The notes under the pieces were generated by a model that saw nothing but the letters and a program-made list of their open reading frames with translations, was not told the origin of the DNA and did no database searches. A stretch of DNA of 48,272 bases from an uncultured Hyphomicrobiales bacterium (GTDB lineage: Bacteria > Pseudomonadota > Alphaproteobacteria > Rhizobiales > Xanthobacteraceae): contig CAIMEA010000210.1 in NCBI GenBank assembly GCA_903839845.1, forward strand, positions 1-48,272. Reading direction: 5' to 3'. The position numbers and the translations under genes are program-made. This document shows positions 12,382 to 21,119 of the stretch, piece after piece (the first letter of the stretch is position 1; each line of letters starts with the position of its first letter).

Positions 12382-12436
12382 TGTTTAGCGAGTTGTTTAA
12401 CGTGGCTGCAAGCCGGCCGGCTCAAATGACCACGGA
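12382..12436 (-). promoter_or_regulatory. SAM-II riboswitch
   Basis: Minus-strand RNA with the SAM-II core: P1 strand CGTGG, the T/A-rich loop TCATTTGAG, the variable helix CCGGCCGG, CTTGCAG, the closing P1 strand CCACG, then TTAAAC and the pseudoknot tail CGCTAAA. SAM-II (metA motif) is known in Alphaproteobacteria upstream of metX, metA and metC. It binds S-adenosylmethionine and represses methionine genes. The match to the core pattern and the location in front of metX make this call strong. Confidence 0.93.
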
Positions 12437-12442
12437 ATGAAG

Positions 12443-12470
12443 ACTTAAGCCCGGGCTCACGGTCCGTCAA
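12443..12470 (-). promoter_or_regulatory. Promoter of the metX-metW operon
   Basis: -35 TTGACG (12465-12470), 16-bp spacer, -10 TTAAGT (12443-12448) on the minus strand. The predicted transcription start falls at the first bases of the SAM-II element. Confidence 0.65.
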
Positions 12471-12533
12471 GACGACCCTGAAAGGCGCGGTCTAAGGTTT
12501 GATTTCAACCCCGGTCCCACCTATCAATGCGCC

Positions 12534-13373
12534 ATGCCGACGCCACCTCCCCCGACCTCAGCCCCCGACCTGACCGAACTCCGCAAGGAGATCGACCGGA
12601 TCGACGAGTCGATGCACCGCCTGCTGATGGAGCGCGGCGACATCATCGACCGGCTGATCGCGGTCAAGAAGAGCCAGGATACCGGCTCGGCCTTCCGTCC
12701 CGCGCGCGAAGCCGAGATGATGCGCCGGCTGGTCAAGCGGCATAAAGGCATCCTGCCGCTCGACACCGTCGAGAGCATCTGGCGGGTCATCATCGCCACA
12801 TTCACTTACGTCCAGGCGCCCTTCTCCGCCCACGCCGATTTTTCCGCCGGCGACGCCTCGATGCGGGATTCTGCCCGCTTTCATTTCGGTTTTACCGTGC
12901 CGCTGGTGCCACATATGGGCGCCGCCGCTGTGGTCGCCGCCGTCTCCTCCTCGAAGGGCGATCTCGGCCTGGTGCCGGCGATCGCCAGCGCCGGCGCCTG
13001 GTGGACGGCGCTCGAATTCGACGCCGCGCCGAAGATCATCGCCCGCCTGCCCTTCGTCGAGCGCGCCGACCATCCGGCCGCGCTGCCGGTGTTCGTCATC
13101 TCGCGCGCCGCCGCCGACGCCATGGCGACGGAAGCCGGTGTCTGGAGCATCCGCGTCTCCGGCTGGACCGCGCAGACGGCGCAGACTTTGGCGACCATGG
13201 CCGATTTTCTCGCCGTCCCCGACCGCGCTTTCGACGGCGCGGCGTTACTGGTGACGCTGCCGCAGGACCTGAGCATCGAGACGGTCACCGCGACCCTGGT
13301 TAAGGCTGGGGCCACTGTCCGCTCGACGGCCCTCGTCGGCAGCCACGCCACCCGCTATACGGTGGCCGCTTAA
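12534..13373 (+). CDS. Chorismate mutase (AroQ type) with an extra C-terminal domain
   Basis: Converts chorismate to prephenate, the branch point to phenylalanine and tyrosine. Residues ~10-95 form an AroQ helical domain: LRKEIDRIDESMHRLL with the conserved Arg, then the RPAREAEMMRRL helix. The other ~180 residues are not a classical prephenate dehydratase; the segment GDLGLVPA recalls the regulatory or catalytic fold of that enzyme, but the catalytic TRF motif is not seen. Full length is 279 aa, far longer than free-standing AroQ. The first ATG of the frame is at 12534. It heads an operon with hisC and tyrC, and is divergent from metX. The role of the C-terminal domain is unknown. Confidence 0.85.
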   Translation: MPTPPPPTSAPDLTELRKEIDRIDESMHRLLMERGDIIDRLIAVKKSQDTGSAFRPAREAEMMRRLVKRHKGILPLDTVESIWRVIIATFTYVQAPFSAHADFSAGDASMRDSARFHFGFTVPLVPHMGAAAVVAAVSSSKGDLGLVPAIASAGAWWTALEFDAAPKIIARLPFVERADHPAALPVFVISRAAADAMATEAGVWSIRVSGWTAQTAQTLATMADFLAVPDRAFDGAALLVTLPQDLSIETVTATLVKAGATVRSTALVGSHATRYTVAA

Positions 13374-13380
13374 TTTCTTG

Positions 13381-13402
13381 CCTTCCCCGCAAGCGGGGAA
13401 GG
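13381..13402. repeat. Short palindromic repeat unit
   Basis: Perfect inverted repeat CCTTCCCCGC (13381-13390) / GCGGGGAAGG (13393-13402) in the gap between the chorismate mutase and hisC genes. It resembles a single hairpin of the composite repeat at 5748-5880 and could form an mRNA stem-loop inside the operon. Confidence 0.7.
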
Positions 13403-13439
13403 GAGAAGGGAGCGACCTGCCTGCTTTGGAGTTGCCTGT

Positions 13440-14543
13440 ATGACTGCCAACCGCCCGACCCCGCGCCCCGGCGTGCTCGACATCGCCCCTTACGTTCCGG
13501 GCAAAAGCAGCGCACCCGGCGTCGATAAAGTCATCAAGCTTTCGTCGAACGAAAGCCCGCTCGGCCCCAGCCCAAAGGCGATTGACGCCTATCGGGCCGG
13601 CGTGCCGCACCTCGAGGACTATCCGGATGGCTCGGTGAGCGAATTACGTACGGCCATCGGCCGCGCATTCGGCCTCGATCCGGCGCGTCTTGTCTGCGGC
13701 GCCGGCTCCGACGATCTCCTGAATCTCCTGGCGCACGCCTATCTGCGCGACGGCGACGAGGTGATCTACAGCGAGCACGGCTTCCTGATGTATCCGATCT
13801 ACGCGCTCGGGCACGGCGGCAAGCCGGTCAAGGTGCCGGAAAAAAATTACACCGCCGACATCGACGCGATGATCGCGGCGGTGACAGAGCGCACGCGGCT
13901 GGTGTTCATCGCCAATCCGAACAACCCGACCGGCACCTATGTGCCCTTCGACGAGATCAAGCGCCTGCATCAGGCGCTGCCGCCGCATGTCATTCTCGTC
14001 TTGGACGCGGCTTACGCCGAATACGTCCAGCGCAACGATTACGAAGCCGGCATCGAACTGGTCGCCACGTCCGAAAACGTCGTGATGTGCCGCACCTTCT
14101 CGAAGATCCATGGCCTCGCCGCGGTGCGCCTCGGCTGGCTCTACGGACCGGCGCACATCGTCGATGCCTTAAATCGCGTGCGCAATCCGTTCAACGTCAA
14201 TACGCCGGCGATGAAGGCCGGCATTGCCGCGATCGAAGACGCCGCGCATGTCGAAGCATCCGTCGCGCACAACAACAAATGGCTCGGCTGGGTCACGCAG
14301 GAAATCGAAAAGCTCGGCTTCAAGGTGACGCCGAGCGTGGCGAATTTCGTGCTGATCCATTTCCCGCAAGCCCAAGGCAAGACCGCCGCCGACGCCGATG
14401 AATTCCTGACGAGACGCGGCATTATTTTGCGCCGCGTCGCCGGCTATGGCTTGCCCAATGCCTTGCGCATGACCATCGGCAGCGAGGAAGCCAATCGGCT
14501 GGTCGTCGCCGGGCTGAAGGATTTTCTGGAGCGCAAGGCGTGA
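13440..14543 (+). CDS. hisC: Histidinol-phosphate / aromatic aminotransferase
   Basis: Fold type I PLP aminotransferase of 367 aa. The PLP lysine is in [14 protein letters not shown] near residue 225; the NPNNPTG motif and the DAAYAEY motif with the PLP-binding Asp and Tyr are present. HisC enzymes act on histidinol phosphate, and in Alphaproteobacteria copies next to tyrC often also serve tyrosine and phenylalanine synthesis. Here it sits between chorismate mutase and a prephenate dehydrogenase with a 4-nt overlap to the latter, so an aromatic role is likely. No histidine genes are nearby. The ATG at 13440 follows a palindromic spacer. Confidence 0.93.
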   Translation: MTANRPTPRPGVLDIAPYVPGKSSAPGVDKVIKLSSNESPLGPSPKAIDAYRAGVPHLEDYPDGSVSELRTAIGRAFGLDPARLVCGAGSDDLLNLLAHAYLRDGDEVIYSEHGFLMYPIYALGHGGKPVKVPEKNYTADIDAMIAAVTERTRLVFIANPNNPTGTYVPFDEIKRLHQALPPHVILVLDAAYAEYVQRNDYEAGIELVATSENVVMCRTFSKIHGLAAVRLGWLYGPAHIVDALNRVRNPFNVNTPAMKAGIAAIEDAAHVEASVAHNNKWLGWVTQEIEKLGFKVTPSVANFVLIHFPQAQGKTAADADEFLTRRGIILRRVAGYGLPNALRMTIGSEEANRLVVAGLKDFLERKA

Positions 14544-15511
14544 GCAAACCGGCGCCGCTCTATAACCGGCTCGCGCTCATCGGCGTCGGCCTGATTGGCT
14601 CGTCGATCGCGCGCGCGGCCCGCGCGCAAGGCGCGGTTGGCTCGATCGTCGCCACCGCGCGCTCCGAAGCGACGCGCAAGCGCGTCGCCGAACTGGGCCT
14701 GGCCGATCAGGTGGTCGAGACGGCCGCGGCCGCCGTTGAAGGCGCCGACCTCGTCATCGTCTGCATTCCGGTCGGCGCCTGCGGCCCGGTCGCCGAGGCG
14801 ATCGGCCCGCATCTGATGGCGGGCGCGACCGTGTCCGATGTCGGCTCGGTCAAGGGCTCGGTGGTGCGCGATATGGCGCCGCATCTGCCGGGGAACGTGC
14901 ATTTCGTGCCGGCGCATCCGGTCGCCGGCACCGAATATTCCGGACCCGACGCCGGCTTCGCCGAGTTGTTCGTCAATCGCTGGTGCATTCTGACGCCGCC
15001 GGAAGGGCAGGACCCGGCCGCGGTCGAAAAGCTAGCGGCGTTCTGGCGGTTGATCGGCGCGAATGTCGAAACGATGGCGCCGGATCACCACGATCTGGTG
15101 CTGGCTGTCACCAGCCATCTGCCGCATCTGATCGCCTACACCATCGTCGGCACCGCCGACGAACTGGAAACGGTCACGCGCTCGGAAGTGCTGAAGTTCT
15201 CCGCCGGCGGCTTCCGCGATTTCACCCGCATCGCCGCTTCCGATCCGACCATGTGGCGCGACGTCTTCCTTGCCAATAAGGACGCCGTGCTGGAAATGCT
15301 CGGCCGCTTCAATGAAGATATTTCGCTGCTGACCAAGGCGATCCGCAAGGACGACGGCGACGCCTTGTTTGAGCATTTCACCCGCACGCGCGCCATTCGC
15401 AAGGGCATCGTGCAGATCGGCCAGGATTCACCGGCGCCCGATTTCGGCCGCCCGCATCCCGACCTGCCGCACGAGCCGCTGCCGAAGCCTTACGCCTCTG
15501 ACGAGGCGTAA
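14540..15511 (+). CDS. tyrC: Prephenate/arogenate dehydrogenase
   Basis: NAD(P)-dependent oxidative decarboxylation of prephenate or arogenate in tyrosine synthesis. 323 aa. The N-terminal nucleotide-binding motif is [14 protein letters not shown] at residues 12-25. The catalytic segments VGSVKGSVV and [11 protein letters not shown] (His near residue 134) are present, followed by an all-helical dimerisation domain. The gene starts with GTG that overlaps the hisC stop codon (GTGA), so translation is coupled. Its own stop codon lies inside the terminator hairpin. No ACT or chorismate mutase domain is attached; the mutase is encoded two genes upstream. Confidence 0.93.
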   Translation: MSKPAPLYNRLALIGVGLIGSSIARAARAQGAVGSIVATARSEATRKRVAELGLADQVVETAAAAVEGADLVIVCIPVGACGPVAEAIGPHLMAGATVSDVGSVKGSVVRDMAPHLPGNVHFVPAHPVAGTEYSGPDAGFAELFVNRWCILTPPEGQDPAAVEKLAAFWRLIGANVETMAPDHHDLVLAVTSHLPHLIAYTIVGTADELETVTRSEVLKFSAGGFRDFTRIAASDPTMWRDVFLANKDAVLEMLGRFNEDISLLTKAIRKDDGDALFEHFTRTRAIRKGIVQIGQDSPAPDFGRPHPDLPHEPLPKPYASDEA

Positions 15512-15519
15512 GTTTTTTT
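15490..15519 (+). terminator. Intrinsic terminator overlapping the end of tyrC
   Basis: TTACGCCTC (15490-15498) pairs perfectly with GAGGCGTAA (15503-15511) over a TGAC loop, followed by GTTTTTTT. The last codons and the TAA stop of tyrC form the stem, so the operon ends directly at the gene. Confidence 0.9.
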
Positions 15520-15522
15520 CTT

Positions 15523-15571
15523 GCGCATGATCTTATCCGAAAACCGGTTCCCACTTTTCGGGATCATGCGC
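15523..15571. repeat. 49-bp dispersed palindrome, copy 1
   Basis: Imperfect palindrome with ends GCGCATGATC / GATCATGCGC and a core AACCGGTTCCCA. Copy 2 is at 21120-21168 and differs at only a few positions. Elements with this core are common between genes in Hyphomicrobiales. It lies between the convergent tyrC and dioxygenase genes. Confidence 0.9.
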
Positions 15572-16383
15572 TACGCCACCTTCGCTTGCGCCAACTCGCT
15601 CTTCGGCTGGAACGCATAGACGTCCATGCGCAGCACGCTGTAGGTCGAACTGGCGTGCAGCCGTGTCGCCGCCGCTGTCGCGCCGCCGGCGCCGAGCGCG
15701 GCGTAAAGCGGCAGCAGGTGCTCTTCGGTCGGATGGTTCTTGGTCGCGTACGGAGCGATCCGCCGATAATCCACGAGCGCCGGCATATCGCCCTTCGAAA
15801 GCGCTGCGTCGAACCAGTCGGCAAAACCGTTGACCCAGGCGGGCGCGGCGTCATTGGCCTCGTGACCGCGGAATTCCGACAGGTCATGCGTGAAGCTGCC
15901 GCTGCCGATAATCAGCACGCCCTCCTGCCGCAACGAGGCCAGAGCGCGGCCGATGCGAAGATGATGCTCCGGCCCGAGATGGGTTTGCACCGAAAGCTGC
16001 AGCACCGGTATGTCGGCTTGCGGATACATCAGCAGCAGCGGCACCCAGGCGCCGTGATCCAGCCCGCGCTTGCGATCGATGTTGCAGGCAAAACCGGACG
16101 CCTGAAGTTGCTCGGCAATGCGTGCGGCAAGCTGCGGCGAACCGGGCGCCGGATAGCGCAGATCGTAGAGCGCGCGCGGGAAGCCGCGAAAATCGTGAAT
16201 GGTCTCGTTGCGCTCGACCGCGTTGACGGTCGGCACCTCGGTTTCCCAATGCGCCGAGATCACCAGAATAGCTTTCGGACGTTCGAGCGTCGCGCCCACA
16301 TTTTGCAGGAAGGTGCGCGCCGGCGTATCGGTCAGCGGCAAGGTCGGCGCGCCGTGCGACAGGAATAGGCTGGGAAGCGTCAT
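15571..16383 (-). CDS. DODA-type extradiol aromatic ring-opening dioxygenase
   Basis: 270-aa member of the LigB/DODA superfamily (YgiD-like), which uses one metal ion to open catechol-type rings. Metal ligands are in the expected places: His in LSHGAPT near residue 10, His in SAHWE near 46, and His in HPTEEHLLPL near 220. The motif DHGAWVPL in the middle is diagnostic. The start ATG at 16383 gives a standard N-terminus (MTLPSLFLSHG). It follows the doxX gene on the same strand, 50 bp apart, and both face a LysR regulator, so an inducible two-gene unit is likely. Its physiological substrate is unknown. The TAG stop uses the last base of the 49-bp palindrome. Confidence 0.92.
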   Translation of the reverse strand: MTLPSLFLSHGAPTLPLTDTPARTFLQNVGATLERPKAILVISAHWETEVPTVNAVERNETIHDFRGFPRALYDLRYPAPGSPQLAARIAEQLQASGFACNIDRKRGLDHGAWVPLLLMYPQADIPVLQLSVQTHLGPEHHLRIGRALASLRQEGVLIIGSGSFTHDLSEFRGHEANDAAPAWVNGFADWFDAALSKGDMPALVDYRRIAPYATKNHPTEEHLLPLYAALGAGGATAAATRLHASSTYSVLRMDVYAFQPKSELAQAKVA

Positions 16384-16433
16384 GATAGTTCTCCGTGCGT
16401 GCGAGGCCGGCTGAGCCGGCCCCGCATCGACGA

Positions 16434-16874
16434 TTAACGGGAAAAATTGCCGGCGAGAGCGCCGACAGAACGATCGTTGCGCGCGGCGGTGAGCGCGAAA
16501 GCGCCGTCGCCGAGCAGCGCCTGGGTCAGCAAAGCGACGATCCAGAAGGCCGGGTACTCCCAGCCGCCATTGGCGTTGTCGAAGAAGAAGCCGGCCGAGC
16601 CGTGCACCGTATAGATGGCGCCGAGCAGGACCGGGATCAACAAGACAGCGGCGAGCCGGGTCCACAGGCCAAGAATGAGTGCGACGCCACCGGCGACTTC
16701 AGCGGCGATCGTAACGTAGGCGAGAGCCGGCGGCAGGCCGACTTTGCCGAAAAAGGCCGCTGTTCCGGCCGGCGTGAAAACAAAGAATTTGAGGGCGGCG
16801 TGGCTGAGAAAGAGCCCGCCGAGGGAAACACGCAAAAGCAGTGCGGCGTAGGGGGCGGTCCGGGTGTCGATCAT
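16434..16874 (-). CDS. DoxX family membrane protein
   Basis: 146-aa membrane protein with four predicted helices. The DoxX family signature runs from LLLRVSLGGLFLSHAALK near the N-terminus through GGVALILGLWTRLAA to the WIVALLTQALLGDG helix. Some DoxX proteins are quinol oxidase subunits, but most soil-bacterial members have no known function and often accompany oxidoreductases. The start at 16874 (MIDTRT) is chosen because AGGAGA lies 6-7 bases upstream; the frame opens 12 codons earlier without a ribosome site. Probably the first gene of the doxX-dioxygenase unit, controlled by the divergent LysR gene. Confidence 0.88.
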   Translation of the reverse strand: MIDTRTAPYAALLLRVSLGGLFLSHAALKFFVFTPAGTAAFFGKVGLPPALAYVTIAAEVAGGVALILGLWTRLAAVLLIPVLLGAIYTVHGSAGFFFDNANGGWEYPAFWIVALLTQALLGDGAFALTAARNDRSVGALAGNFSR

Positions 16875-16935
16875 GGGAATCTCCTGTTTGATGACCCATA
16901 TATCGCTCATTCCCCTTAGTGTTATAATATGGTCT

Positions 16936-16960
16936 TATTGGATTACACTTCATACCAATA
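16936..16960. promoter_or_regulatory. Candidate LysR operator
   Basis: Inverted repeat TATTGG (16936-16941), 13 bp, CCAATA (16955-16960), in the AT-rich 102-bp gap between the divergent doxX and LysR genes. It starts 16 bp before the LysR ATG. The symmetry and location fit a LysR-type recognition site that acts on both promoters. Confidence 0.55.
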
Positions 16961-16976
16961 GAGTGAAATAGGGCCG

Positions 16977-17897
16977 ATGCTCGACCGCCTGACCGGAATG
17001 GAGGTTTTCGCCAAAGTGGCCGCCGCCGGCAGCTTTTCTGCCGCCGGACGCTCAGTGGGCCTGTCGCAGACGATGGTGACCAAACACATCGCGGCGCTGG
17101 AGGCCCGGCTCGGCGTCAAACTGTTTCACCGCACCACCAGGCGACTGTCGTTGACTGAGGCCGGGCAGCTCTATCTTGATTCGGCCGAACGTATCCTCGC
17201 CGACGTCGAGGCCGCCGACGGCGCGGTGGCCGCCGACCGGTTCGAGCCGCGCGGCCAGCTGCGGCTCAACGCGCCGGTCTCGTTCGGCAGCCGGCAGATC
17301 GCTCCCATGCTCTCGGCGTTCACGCGGCAGCATCCGCAAGTGACGATCGACCTTGGCCTGATCGACCGTTACGTCAATCTGGCGGAAGAAGGCTGGGACC
17401 TGGCCATCCGCATCGGCAGCCTGAGCGATTCAAGCCTGGTCGCCCGCCGTATCGCGCCCTGCCGCACTGTCGTCTGCGCGTCGCCGTCCTATCTGGCGAC
17501 GCACGGCACGCCGCGCGCAGCGGCGGAGCTAAGCCATCACAATTGCCTCGGTTACACTTTATCCCAGCGCAGCAATGCCGGCCGCTGGATGTTCGGCGCA
17601 AAGGCCGAGATCGCCTTGCCGGTCGCGGGAAACCTGCGCGCCAACAATGGCGATGCGCTGCGCGCCGCGGCGATCGCCGGCCAGGGCGTCATCTACCAGC
17701 CGACCTTTATCGTGGCAGACGACCTGCGCGCCGGTACGCTCGTCAAGCTGACGCTGGATCAGCCGACCGAAGAACTCGGCGGTATCTATGCGGTTTATCT
17801 GCCGGACCGGAATCCGGCCGCCAAAGTGCGCGCCTTCATCGATTTTGTCGTCGACCACTTCGCGCCCGAACCGCCGTGGGATCGCGATCTCAACTGA
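16977..17897 (+). CDS. LysR family transcriptional regulator
   Basis: 306-aa regulator. The N-terminal winged helix-turn-helix spans residues ~1-60 (MEVFAKVAAAGSFSAAGR ... SQTMVTKHIAALEARLG ... LFHRTTRRLSLTEAG), and the rest is the periplasmic-binding-protein-like effector domain of the CrgA/YhjC-like group. It is divergently transcribed from doxX and the DODA dioxygenase, with an inverted repeat in the shared promoter region. It therefore probably controls these two genes and itself in response to an aromatic or electrophilic compound; that is an inference from position. The ATG at 16977 is well placed. Confidence 0.95.
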   Translation: MLDRLTGMEVFAKVAAAGSFSAAGRSVGLSQTMVTKHIAALEARLGVKLFHRTTRRLSLTEAGQLYLDSAERILADVEAADGAVAADRFEPRGQLRLNAPVSFGSRQIAPMLSAFTRQHPQVTIDLGLIDRYVNLAEEGWDLAIRIGSLSDSSLVARRIAPCRTVVCASPSYLATHGTPRAAAELSHHNCLGYTLSQRSNAGRWMFGAKAEIALPVAGNLRANNGDALRAAAIAGQGVIYQPTFIVADDLRAGTLVKLTLDQPTEELGGIYAVYLPDRNPAAKVRAFIDFVVDHFAPEPPWDRDLN

Positions 17898-17899
17898 CC

Positions 17900-19024
17900 C
17901 TAGAACAGCGCCGGCGCGTCGCCGAGCGGGATCGGGCCGAGGAACATCCGGCCGTCCTCGAACTTTAGCGGCAACGTCACCGCGCGCTGGCCTTCCAGCG
18001 TGGTCTGCTCGCCGATCATATTGATGCCGGCCGATAAATTCGCGCCGACCTGCTGGCGCGCGACATTGCCGAGGCCGGGCGACAGCCGGTCGAGCACGCC
18101 GGCCAGCTTGTCGACTTGCGGCGAAGCCTGCACGATTTGCTGCGCGCCGATCAATTTGAGAAACGACTCGAGGCCGGCAATGGTCACGCGCAGCTGGCCC
18201 TGCGGCCGGCCATTTGGATTGATCGAGACACTGCCGCTGCCGACCGCGATGATGTCGCCTTGCTGCACGCGCGCCTGCGTCACATCGATGCGCCCGCCAG
18301 CCGCCTGGATCTGGCGAAAGCGCTCCGACCACGGCTTTGACGAAAAATCGTTCAGCCCGCGCAGCACCGTGTCGATCATCGCATCGACCGGCTGTGCCAA
18401 CGCCGGATGCACATCCGGCGCCACCGCGCCATCGAGGCGCAGCGCCACGTCGATCACCGGCTGGCTCAGCACCGAGCCCTCGGCGAGGCGGCCATGTATT
18501 TCGATGTGATTGGCGCGCAGCAATGTGCGCGCAGTGCCGGTGCTCATGCTGTCGACGACCGGCTTGTCGAGGACCAGCGACACGCGCTCCGGCGCCGCCG
18601 GCGTACCGCGCACGCTCGACTGGAAAAGCTTCCAGTTGACGACGAGGGCCGGCGCCTGGCCCGGCGCGGCGACGGTGAGCGGCCCGTGGAATTCGCTGAG
18701 CAGCAAAGTCGGTTGATAGATCTGCGCGGCAACAAGGATGTTGCGGACCTTAAGCTCCACCGGCGGCTGGTTGCTCTGGAAGAGAGCCGACGCTGCGTCG
18801 CAAGTCATCTCGAAACGGAACGGATAGCCGCCGAAACTTTCCGAGCCGCAGGCATAGATCCGGCCGGCCTTGGCTTCGCGCGCGCGCCAGCCCTCGACGG
18901 TCGCCTGCGCCTTGCCGGTGGCGGCGACCCAGAACCAGCTCCAGCCGCCGAACAGGGCAGCGGCTAGAAGGAGGAGCGAGATGTAACGCCAGGCCGTGCG
19001 GCGCGCGGGATAGACTGTCGTCAT
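17900..19024 (-). CDS. DUF2125 domain-containing protein
   Basis: 374-aa envelope protein with one N-terminal membrane segment at about residues 14-33 and a long periplasmic part. The segment KAGRIYACGSESFGGYPFRFEMTC is the start of the DUF2125 domain, a family found almost only in Alphaproteobacteria. The two Cys residues in this stretch are conserved in style. The function of the family is unknown. It converges with the LysR gene (2 bp apart) and is divergent from the ChaC-like gene. The ATG at 19024 is a clear start for an export anchor. Confidence 0.85.
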   Translation of the reverse strand: MTTVYPARRTAWRYISLLLLAAALFGGWSWFWVAATGKAQATVEGWRAREAKAGRIYACGSESFGGYPFRFEMTCDAASALFQSNQPPVELKVRNILVAAQIYQPTLLLSEFHGPLTVAAPGQAPALVVNWKLFQSSVRGTPAAPERVSLVLDKPVVDSMSTGTARTLLRANHIEIHGRLAEGSVLSQPVIDVALRLDGAVAPDVHPALAQPVDAMIDTVLRGLNDFSSKPWSERFRQIQAAGGRIDVTQARVQQGDIIAVGSGSVSINPNGRPQGQLRVTIAGLESFLKLIGAQQIVQASPQVDKLAGVLDRLSPGLGNVARQQVGANLSAGINMIGEQTTLEGQRAVTLPLKFEDGRMFLGPIPLGDAPALF

Positions 19025-19166
19025 GGACCTGTGAGAACCTGCGGAATAAGGCGTTTATACGCCATTTGTTTATAATCTCTTCTCTGCGCAAGATCGGGAC
19101 CGAACGCAAGCGACGCAATGCCGCCGGGTTGCACCGGAACATTCAGGCTGGTAGGCGACACCGGCC

Positions 19167-19745
19167 ATGAGCACCGATAGTCGTCAAAGCACCGGCGAAT
19201 TCTGGGTCTTCGCCTACGGCTCGCTGATGTGGCGGCCGGGGTTCGACGCGCTCGAGCGGCGCAAGGCGCGCCTGGTCGGCGCCCATCGCGCGCTCTGCGT
19301 CTATTCATTCGTGCATCGCGGCACGCCGGAAAAGCCCGGCCTTGTGCTCGGTCTCGATCGCGGCGGCAATTGCCGCGGCATCGCCTACCGGGTCGCCGCC
19401 GACAAGCGCACCGAGGTCATCGACTATCTGCGCGCCCGCGAGCAGGTGACCATGGTCTATGTCGAGGCCTGGCGCCGGGTCTGGCTCGACGACGATCCGC
19501 AGCGCAACGTCCAGGCGCTTTGCTATGTGGTGGATCGCGGCCATCAGCAATATGCCGGTCGCCTTAGCCTCGCCGAACAACTGCATTATTGCCGGCAGGG
19601 CCATGGCCGCTCCGGCGCGTGCCGCGATTACGTTCTGGCCGCGGTGCAGGAGCTGGAAACGCTCGGCGTCCGCGACGCCGGGCTGCATCAACTCGCCGCG
19701 CAGCTTAAGGGCACGCACCAAGCGGGTGCGCACGAAAGCCGCTAG
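19167..19745 (+). CDS. Gamma-glutamylcyclotransferase (ChaC family)
   Basis: 192-aa protein with the ChaC motif FAYGSLMWRPGF near residue 13. ChaC enzymes release 5-oxoproline from glutathione, producing Cys-Gly. The substrate loop HRGTPEKPGLVLGL and the segment REQVTMVYVE are as in bacterial ChaC; a Glu of the latter region is a candidate catalytic acid. The C-terminus contains GRSGACRDYV, also family-typical. The gene is alone on its strand and overlaps the end of the plsC gene by 4 bp on the other strand. ChaC is a better fit than YtfP/BtrG-type cyclotransferases because of the MWRPGF extension. Confidence 0.9.
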   Translation: MSTDSRQSTGEFWVFAYGSLMWRPGFDALERRKARLVGAHRALCVYSFVHRGTPEKPGLVLGLDRGGNCRGIAYRVAADKRTEVIDYLRAREQVTMVYVEAWRRVWLDDDPQRNVQALCYVVDRGHQQYAGRLSLAEQLHYCRQGHGRSGACRDYVLAAVQELETLGVRDAGLHQLAAQLKGTHQAGAHESR

Positions 19746-20479
19746 GACGACGCGGCGATCTCGGCGCGGCCTTTGTCGATCAGCCGCACCGTCGCGGTCT
19801 CGATATCGCTTTGCAAACGCTTGTAAAAAACATCTTTTGCCAGGCCGGGCGGGATCGGATCGAGAATTTCGATGACCACCGTTCCCGGTATCCGGCGGAT
19901 TGAGCGGCGCGGCCAGAAAAGCCCGGAATTCAGCGCGATCGGAACGCAAGGAACGCCTTCGGCGGCATACAGTTGCGCGACGCCGAACTTGTAGCGCGGC
20001 TCGGCGCCGGCCGCCCGGCGCGTCCCTTCCGGGAAGATGATGAGCTGACGGTTATCGGCGAGTTCGATGCGCGCGCGTTCGGTCATCTCGGCCAGTGCTT
20101 GCGATCCGGCGCTGCGGTCGACCGGCACCATGCGGCCCTTGATCATCAGCCAACCGAAGATCGGAATCCATTGCAGCTCGCGCTTGACGATGAAAACCGG
20201 ATTGTCGAACAGCGGCAGCAGCGCGAAGGTTTCCCAGGCCGACTGATGCTTGGCCGCCACCAGAATGGCGCCCCGCGGAATCTTTTCGCGACCGCGCACC
20301 TCGATCTTGATGCCGGCGACGACGCGCAGCAATACAAGGTTGATGCGGCCCCAGGTCTTCGCCACCCAGATGATCGCACGATAAGGCAGAAAAAACGTCG
20401 GCAGCGCCATGATCAACAGGATCAGCGTGTTCAGGTAGAACAGTATATTGAAAACAATCGAGCGCACGAGGATCAGCAC
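19742..20479 (-). CDS. plsC: 1-acyl-sn-glycerol-3-phosphate acyltransferase (PlsC)
   Basis: Adds the second acyl chain in phosphatidic acid synthesis at the inner membrane. 245 aa from a GTG start at 20479. An N-terminal membrane segment (residues ~5-30) is followed by the acyltransferase motifs: HQSAWE (motif 1, H-X4-E rather than H-X4-D, a variant also seen in related bacteria), then GRMVPVDR, FPEGTRR and VPIALNSGL. GTG was chosen because GAAGGA stands 10 bases upstream and homologous proteins start with a similar sequence. It follows the YdcF-like gene by 14 bp and is probably co-transcribed with it. Confidence 0.92.
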   Translation of the reverse strand: MLILVRSIVFNILFYLNTLILLIMALPTFFLPYRAIIWVAKTWGRINLVLLRVVAGIKIEVRGREKIPRGAILVAAKHQSAWETFALLPLFDNPVFIVKRELQWIPIFGWLMIKGRMVPVDRSAGSQALAEMTERARIELADNRQLIIFPEGTRRAAGAEPRYKFGVAQLYAAEGVPCVPIALNSGLFWPRRSIRRIPGTVVIEILDPIPPGLAKDVFYKRLQSDIETATVRLIDKGRAEIAASS

Positions 20480-20493
20480 GGCATTGAAGTCCT

Positions 20494-21105
20494 TCAGAGG
20501 GCGCCATCGGGATCGAGGCGCATGCGCAACAGCGCGAAAAGATATTTCAGGTATTCCGCGACCAGAAAGCGCGCGGTGTCCGGATTCTGCCACCACGGTT
20601 CGGTCTTCACCTTTTCCGATATCACAGGATAGGCGATCAAGGCGACATCCGGAAGCTGGTGGGCGATCTCGGCGATGGCACGCGGCATATGCCAATTCGA
20701 CGTGACAACGATCAGCGAGGTGAAGCCGCGGTCGCGCGTCCAGCGCTTGGTCTCGAGCGCGTTGCCGAGCGTATTGAGCGCCGAACGGTCGAGATCGATG
20801 CAGCAGGTGAAATATTTGGAATAGAGCGGCGTCAGCCGGGCGATTTCGCTGGCGCTGGTGGCGCGATGCACGCCGGTAATCAGCAGCCTTTTGCCGCGCT
20901 CGGCGGCCAGCAGTTCGATGGCGTCGGGAATGCGCGAGGCGGCGCCGGTCAGCGCCACAATGCCGTCGGCCTTGCGGTCGAGGATGACCTCCTCGCCGGA
21001 AATCTGCATGGCGAACCAGAAAAAGCCGCCGGTCAATAAAAGGCCGCCGGCGAGTGTCACCGTCATCGTCAGAAAACCGATCCAGCGGGCGAAACCTGCG
21101 AACAT
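20494..21105 (-). CDS. YdcF family protein (DUF218)
   Basis: 203-aa membrane-anchored protein with one N-terminal hydrophobic segment (~residues 10-35) and a DUF218 domain. Typical parts are ADGIVALTGAASRIPDAIELL, GKRLLITGVH and the LVVTSNWHMPRA-type motif (here IVVTSNWHMPRA). E. coli members of this family include YdcF, SanA and ElyC, which affect the cell envelope; the biochemical activity is poorly known. It lies between ftsX and plsC on the same strand and is likely part of an envelope gene group. The ATG at 21105 is the first good start. Confidence 0.88.
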   Translation of the reverse strand: MFAGFARWIGFLTMTVTLAGGLLLTGGFFWFAMQISGEEVILDRKADGIVALTGAASRIPDAIELLAAERGKRLLITGVHRATSASEIARLTPLYSKYFTCCIDLDRSALNTLGNALETKRWTRDRGFTSLIVVTSNWHMPRAIAEIAHQLPDVALIAYPVISEKVKTEPWWQNPDTARFLVAEYLKYLFALLRMRLDPDGAL

Positions 21106-21119
21106 TAAATCTTTCCTTG

